NCBI GenBank assembly: GCA_954871525.1 | Contig: OX940861.1 | Span: 33,493,201-33,557,200 of the forward strand | DNA length: 64,000 nucleotides | Direction: 5' to 3' | From: Parietaria judaica | Lineage: Eukaryota; Streptophyta; Magnoliopsida; Rosales; Urticaceae | Shown here: piece by piece, positions 59,624 through 64,000 of the stretch | Position numbering within the stretch: position 1 is the first letter of the stretch | How the letters are laid out: the number at the start of each line of letters is the position of its first letter | Notes under the pieces: generated by a model | Told to the model about the DNA's origin: nothing | The model's database searches: none | The model's input: only the letters and a program-made list of their open reading frames with translations | Position numbers and translations under genes: made by a program

Positions 59624-59800
59624 TCTGTGTCTTTGGCTAAAGCTCGTCCCACAATCCAGCTCCTCCTGTCTCGTTTGGTGCGCCGTCCTTTGCCACGTGG
59701 ATCCTCTGGGATTTCGACACGTGTCGTGCCAAGTCGGACGCCTCCCAAAACTGTCGATGTCAAATAGCTAATGATTGGTGCACCTCTCCTGTGTCTCCCC

Positions 59801-60482
59801 GTAAAATGAAAGTGGACCCCACCAAACTAGGTTACTCTTAGATCTTAATTATGATATTCATTACTAGTTGTGTTTATAGTCTTTAATCTTGAATTTTAGT
59901 ATACACCTTAAACGAAATAATGAGAAATCTCAAACATTAATTTCTTTAATATATTATTTTCTAACAAATTCTAAGTTTATTGAATTTTAAATATTTTTTA
60001 ATCAACAAAAAATTAATTAAAAAACGATTTATCCGAGAGTTGCACATGACCATTATGCATTGCTAATTATCTTGTGTTTTAGTATATACATGCGACGTTG
60101 AATGGAATTATGAGAACTGTGTAGCTCGCATCTCTTTATTTTTTATTCTAGCAAATTTTAAATTGATTGAAGTTTTATATAAAGATTGTTATAACAAAAA
60201 CAATGTAGAAAATTAAATGGAGTATATATAGTCACCCTTTACTATCTTGATTATTTCAAACTACTACTTGACTCTGTCGACCGGGAGTGTCTAAATCGTA
60301 TTGTTCTTCCGGCGGAGGAGAAAGATTTGCCGGCCGCCTTATAAACCTCAAGGAACGATGGGATTAGTTTTTTTTTTTTTTGGGTAATTCTACGAGAAAC
60401 AAAAGAGATTTAAAGTGATCGATCAGTACAACTAAATTTTAAAATGCGTAGGGGGTTTGATACTTCTTATGACTATTTTTCG

Positions 60483-60521
<39 letters not shown>

Positions 60522-61359
60522 GGAAAAGTATAGTACCAAATACCAATTTCCTCTTTAACTCAGGAACTTAACCTGTGTGTATTAATAATATGCTATAAAT
60601 TTGTTGTAATTAAGAAAGCTACAAATTTAGTGTAAACGTCTTGGAAAAGTCTCTTCTTTTATATATGTCATGCTACTCAGTGGCAGCAAGAATGTTTTTT
60701 CATATTTTACCTTAAAATAAAAGCTCTATGGACATTATAGTATATATATAGGTCATCATTCTATTGGTTTCTATTGGACCCATTTTGTTTGTTAGAAATT
60801 CAAATCTAGGTAGGGCACAAATTAATTATATATGAGTGTACAATATATCAGAAAACTTTTTCATAAGTTTTCTGTTAAGAATTACTTTTTAATTTATTAA
60901 ATATGATTATTATTTTTACGCACATAAGTTATATATATAGATATAGATATATGTGTGTGTGCAAGGATTATAACCCTTGAGTACCCTTGAGTCTTGATAT
61001 CCTATTTAAGAAGTTGTGCATGTGCCTCATCTCAATTTTCAATTTTTTATTATTATTTAATTGCAGCTAATATATAAGGAATTAAACAGATTGTAACAAA
61101 GTTTGAGGTGAAAGTACACGCATTATTAAAGCGAACAAATAAATAATAAAATCCTACATTCAAATACAATTATGATCATATATTTAATTGAATAAATATG
61201 ATTAATGTGATAAAACATATGATTTTCTTAAAGAGTTTGTTGAAGTGAAGTAGGAATACTAGAGTAATAAAAATAATCCAAATCATTTCTAGCGCAAAAT
61301 GTATTTAGTCATTTTGTGTCTACAAAGTATTTCTACTTTTTACTAAAGATGAAAAATAG
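59801..61359. other. AT-rich intergenic DNA
   Basis: No gene found. Contains (AT)n near 60489-60519 and short ATAT runs. Confidence 0.5.
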
Positions 61360-61367
61360 ATATTCAT

Positions 61368-61931
61368 TAGGGCTGTAATTAAAACCCGGAATCCGGTTTT
61401 AAATCCGCATCCGCACCCGCATCGGATTTTAAAATCCGAATTCGAATCCGAATCCGAATCCGAAATCCGGATACGGATATCCGGATCCGGATTTAAAATC
61501 GGATTCGGATAAGGGTTTTGGTATTTAAAAATCCGGATATCCGGATCCGGTTTAAAACCCGGTTTATTTTAATATTTTAATTATTTTATTTTATTTTTTT
61601 ATGTTCCTAATTAGATTTGTTCGGTTTTTTGGACAACGGGAAATATATGTAGACTTGTACGGGTTTTTTAGTGGTTAAAATTAACTTTTTATCTTTTTTT
61701 TTTTTAATAAATAAAAACCGGATCCGGATATTCGGATAATATCCGGATCCGGTTTTAAAACCGGATTCGGATACCGGATCCGGGTTTTGAAAACCGGATA
61801 TCCGGATTTCCGGATCCGGATATCCGGTTTTTCGGATCCGGATCCGGATATCTATTTTCGGATATCCGGATTTTCGGATCCGGATTCGGATAGTTCCGAA
61901 AAACCGGATATCCGCTCCGGTTACACCCCTA
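61368..61931. mobile_element. hAT-like MITE with GGATCCGGAT repeats
   Basis: 564 bp. The TSD ATATTCAT is perfect (61360-61367 and 61932-61939). Ends TAGGGCTGTAA...TTACACCCCTA match but for one base. Both halves are dense in CGGATCCGGAT, CCGGATATCCGGAT and AAATCCG units, many of them self-complementary. The central 150 bp is AT-rich. No transposase. Confidence 0.85.
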
Positions 61932-61939
61932 ATATTCAT

Positions 61940-63294
61940 CGAGAGATTCAAAATAACTATATTATATTTGTTATTAGAGAAAAGGAATGGGAATAATTTA
62001 TTTTTATTTTTTTAAATCAAGAAGAGAACGGAAAGAAGTTTATATATTCACTCGGTGATCAGTTCTTGTTCCGACATAAATCTTGTGTATATGGACATTT
62101 AAACTTTCTCCTCAAATGATGATTGTATACGTATACCAATGTCTGGTGTGAGTGTACAACTTTTATAGTCAAAAGAAAGAAAACTTTATATAAACTAAAT
62201 AATAAATATATTCACATATATATATATATATATATATTTATAAGTGCATTATCAAATATAATTTTGCTATACAAATAATGAATTGATATCTATTCCTCAA
62301 GGCGTGGGCACGGAGCTATAGCTTGAATATCATGGCTCCACCATTGATCGGAGACCTATTTATTTGGAATATAGAGACCTATTTATTCCTCAAGAACAAG
62401 GAGATTCCTATTTGAAAAATCTTAGAAGATAATTATGGGCAAGTTTGATAAACTTTTGCATGTAAAAAATTATGAATAATTTTTTTGAGCACAAACATGT
62501 TATACAAAAAGTAAATTTGTATTAATCTCGTTAAATCACCGTTTAATTGTCCGGAAGTTGCACATCGAAGATTGAAGAAATTTCGCTGCATAGAACTGAT
62601 GCAAATTTGTATTGAAATTAAGAAGAACTCTTGCTTATCTAGGGCTAAAGAACCATGTGATCTAGATTGTTTACTGGTTGCCCCGCAGTTGAAAAAATCA
62701 CAAAACGTTACGAAGAAAATGCACAAATATTTTATTATATAGTTGAACTTGGACTACCAGTGGCGCTTGGTCTTGAAAGAGAATTTAGATCTCTTTTGTG
62801 AATCTCAACAAAATAAACTTATGTTTGATGTATATGGTATTTATAAATTTCAGTGCAAGAAAATGATTGGATTATTAATACCAAAGTTTTGAGAAATATA
62901 TTAACAAATATTGCATATCAAATCTATGTCAATATGCACATATTTGTTAACTCCCTATGTTGTATATATTTCTTTTATTAGTGTTTATGTTAAAATGTAC
63001 ATTTAAAATATCTATATCTTCAACGTTGCCTTTGAAAGCTTACTTATAATTAACAAATTATGGCTATCATCCAACGAGGGATGGCAATTGCTGAAAGTAG
63101 CTATTCTTCTATATTATATATAGAGAAATTACTCCAAATAGCCAAATAGAAACGTTTGATTAGCAAAATAGCCAACCTTTACTTTATCTTTCTAGAATAG
63201 CCAATTTGTATAAGGTGGCATTTTAATATAAGTTTTTGTTCCTATTATACCCTTTTAATTATCTTTCTTTATACGATTAAAATTCTAACGAACG
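61940..63294. other. AT-rich intergenic DNA
   Basis: Nothing supported. (TA)n near 62217-62237. Short ORFs (for example 62433-62726 minus) resemble no family known to me. Confidence 0.5.
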
Positions 63295-63709
63295 AACGGT
63301 TAATATACCAAAAATATGCGTTTAAAAAATTGCTCCATGGAATATCTCGATTTAATTTTCAAAAATTAAATAGGGAATATCCTTAATTTTAGCCACGTTT
63401 AAAATTTGTAGCTACTTTGATATTAGTATTGATATTTTTTAAATATTAAACGTGATAATGCCTATTAACATGGAAAATATTTTGTAAATTAAAACAAATT
63501 AACGGTTAATATACCAAAACTATGCGATTAAAAAATTGCTCCATGAATCGTGGAATATCTCGATTTAATTTTCAAAAATTAAATAGGAAATATCCTTAAT
63601 TTTAGCCACGTATAAAATTTGTAACTACATTGATATTAATATTGATATATTTTTTTTAAATATTAAACGTGAGAATGCCTATTAACATGTAAAGTATTTT
63701 GCAAATAAA
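63295..63709. repeat. Tandem duplication, about 206-bp unit
   Basis: AACGGTTAATATACCAAAA starts both copies (63295 and 63501). Each runs through ATTGCTCCATG, TCTCGATTTAATTTTC, TTAGCCACGT and AATGCCTATTAACATG. The copies differ by scattered substitutions and a short indel (ATCGTG). Confidence 0.9.
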
Positions 63710-63942
63710 TACATAATCGTTAGAAAATACGTTTGATAATTTAAATCCAGTTGTATTACCAGTTCATATATGTATATAAACAAGTATTAACAGTTTATAG
63801 CTAGATTAACAAAGAATGCCTATTAGCATGGAAAGTATTTTGTAAATAAATACATAATCTTTAGAAAATACGTTTGATAATTTAAATCCAGCTTTATTAC
63901 CAGTTTATATATGTATATAAACAAGTATTAACAGTTTATGAA
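63674..63942. repeat. Second tandem duplication, 141-bp unit, overlapping the first
   Basis: AATGCCTATTA starts at 63674 and 63815. Both copies carry TAGAAAATACGTTTGATAAT, ATCCAG and ATATAAACAAGTATTAACAG. The first copy shares its start with the end of the 206-bp unit, so the two duplications overlap. The array may continue beyond the window. Confidence 0.9.
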
Positions 63943-64000
63943 TGTATATAAACAAAATTTAACAGTTTAATTCGAATTTATTGGCGGAAAGGTATTTCGT

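Larger units (their letters stand above)
58053..59800 (-). promoter_or_regulatory. Upstream region of the VND7-like gene with microsatellites and G-boxes
   Basis: Contains (ATT)n at 58691-58727, (TA)n runs near 58806-58819 and 58976-58993, a direct repeat of TGGATGACCATACATATGAA (about 58948 and 58994), (TC)n at about 59382-59406, and (TC)n of 88 bp at 59532-59619. Two ACGT-core sites lie near the distal end: GCCACGTGGA (about 59691) and CGACACGTGTCG (about 59715). The 248-codon ORF across the TC run is an artefact of the repeat. Confidence 0.6.

Noticed and set aside
59017..59763. 248-codon minus-strand ORF
   Set aside because: Its core is a poly-RE run from the (TC)44 microsatellite, with no domain on either side.

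Overview
The window is nuclear DNA of a flowering plant, most likely a eudicot. The evidence is GT-AG split genes for plant-specific families, a Ser-rich plastid transit peptide, plant LTR retrotransposons of Ty1/copia and Ty3/gypsy type primed by initiator-Met tRNA (TGGTATCAGAGC), and AT-rich intergenic DNA with many MITE-like elements. The species cannot be named from the sequence.

Left third (1-19415): a nest of retrotransposons. A Tat/Retand-type Ty3/gypsy element lies on the minus strand and runs off the left edge; its upstream LTR ends at 19415. Two younger elements sit inside it. One is a chromodomain (Tekay/Del-like) gypsy element at 55-8201 with almost identical 2.17-kb LTRs and target-site duplication (TSD) TTCCG. 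The other is a Ty1/copia element at 11029-17529 with 411-bp LTRs and TSD CCCTT. All coding regions here are broken, but the copia polyprotein has only two in-frame stops.

Genic core (20447-37623, and 55642-58052): five host genes whose exons can be assembled by hand with consistent phases. They are a stand-alone subtilase propeptide-type inhibitor (SPI-1-like, +, 117 aa), a calcium-dependent protein kinase of the CPK4/CPK11 group (+, 7 exons, 505 aa), plastid ribosomal protein bL21 (+, 5 exons, 223 aa), a DedA/TVP38-type membrane protein (-, 4 exons, 273 aa), and a VND7-like NAC transcription factor (-, 3 exons, 313 aa, with a GC-AG second intron). From memory, their Arabidopsis counterparts lie in two chromosome 1 blocks (AT1G71930-40-50 and AT1G35670-80), so this window may preserve an ancestral order that Arabidopsis split. 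The five genes act in different pathways.

Between TVP38 and the NAC gene (38009-52369) is a second nest. A DNA element with long terminal inverted repeats and CGAACTCGG-like internal repeats contains a minus-strand solo LTR (TSD GAGGA). That LTR contains a 10.4-kb copia element of the same LTR family (TSD GACTG/GATTG). The copia element lacks gag, protease and integrase. In their place it carries a short intron-containing ORF with two C-x2-C...C-x2-H repeats that I do not recognise; this is the most novel feature seen. Three hAT-like MITEs (TAGGGGTG termini, near-perfect 8-bp TSDs) with very different internal repeat motifs, a degenerate U2-snRNA-like copy with USE and TATA, a foldback repeat, long microsatellites and a tandem array at the right edge fill the remaining intergenic space.
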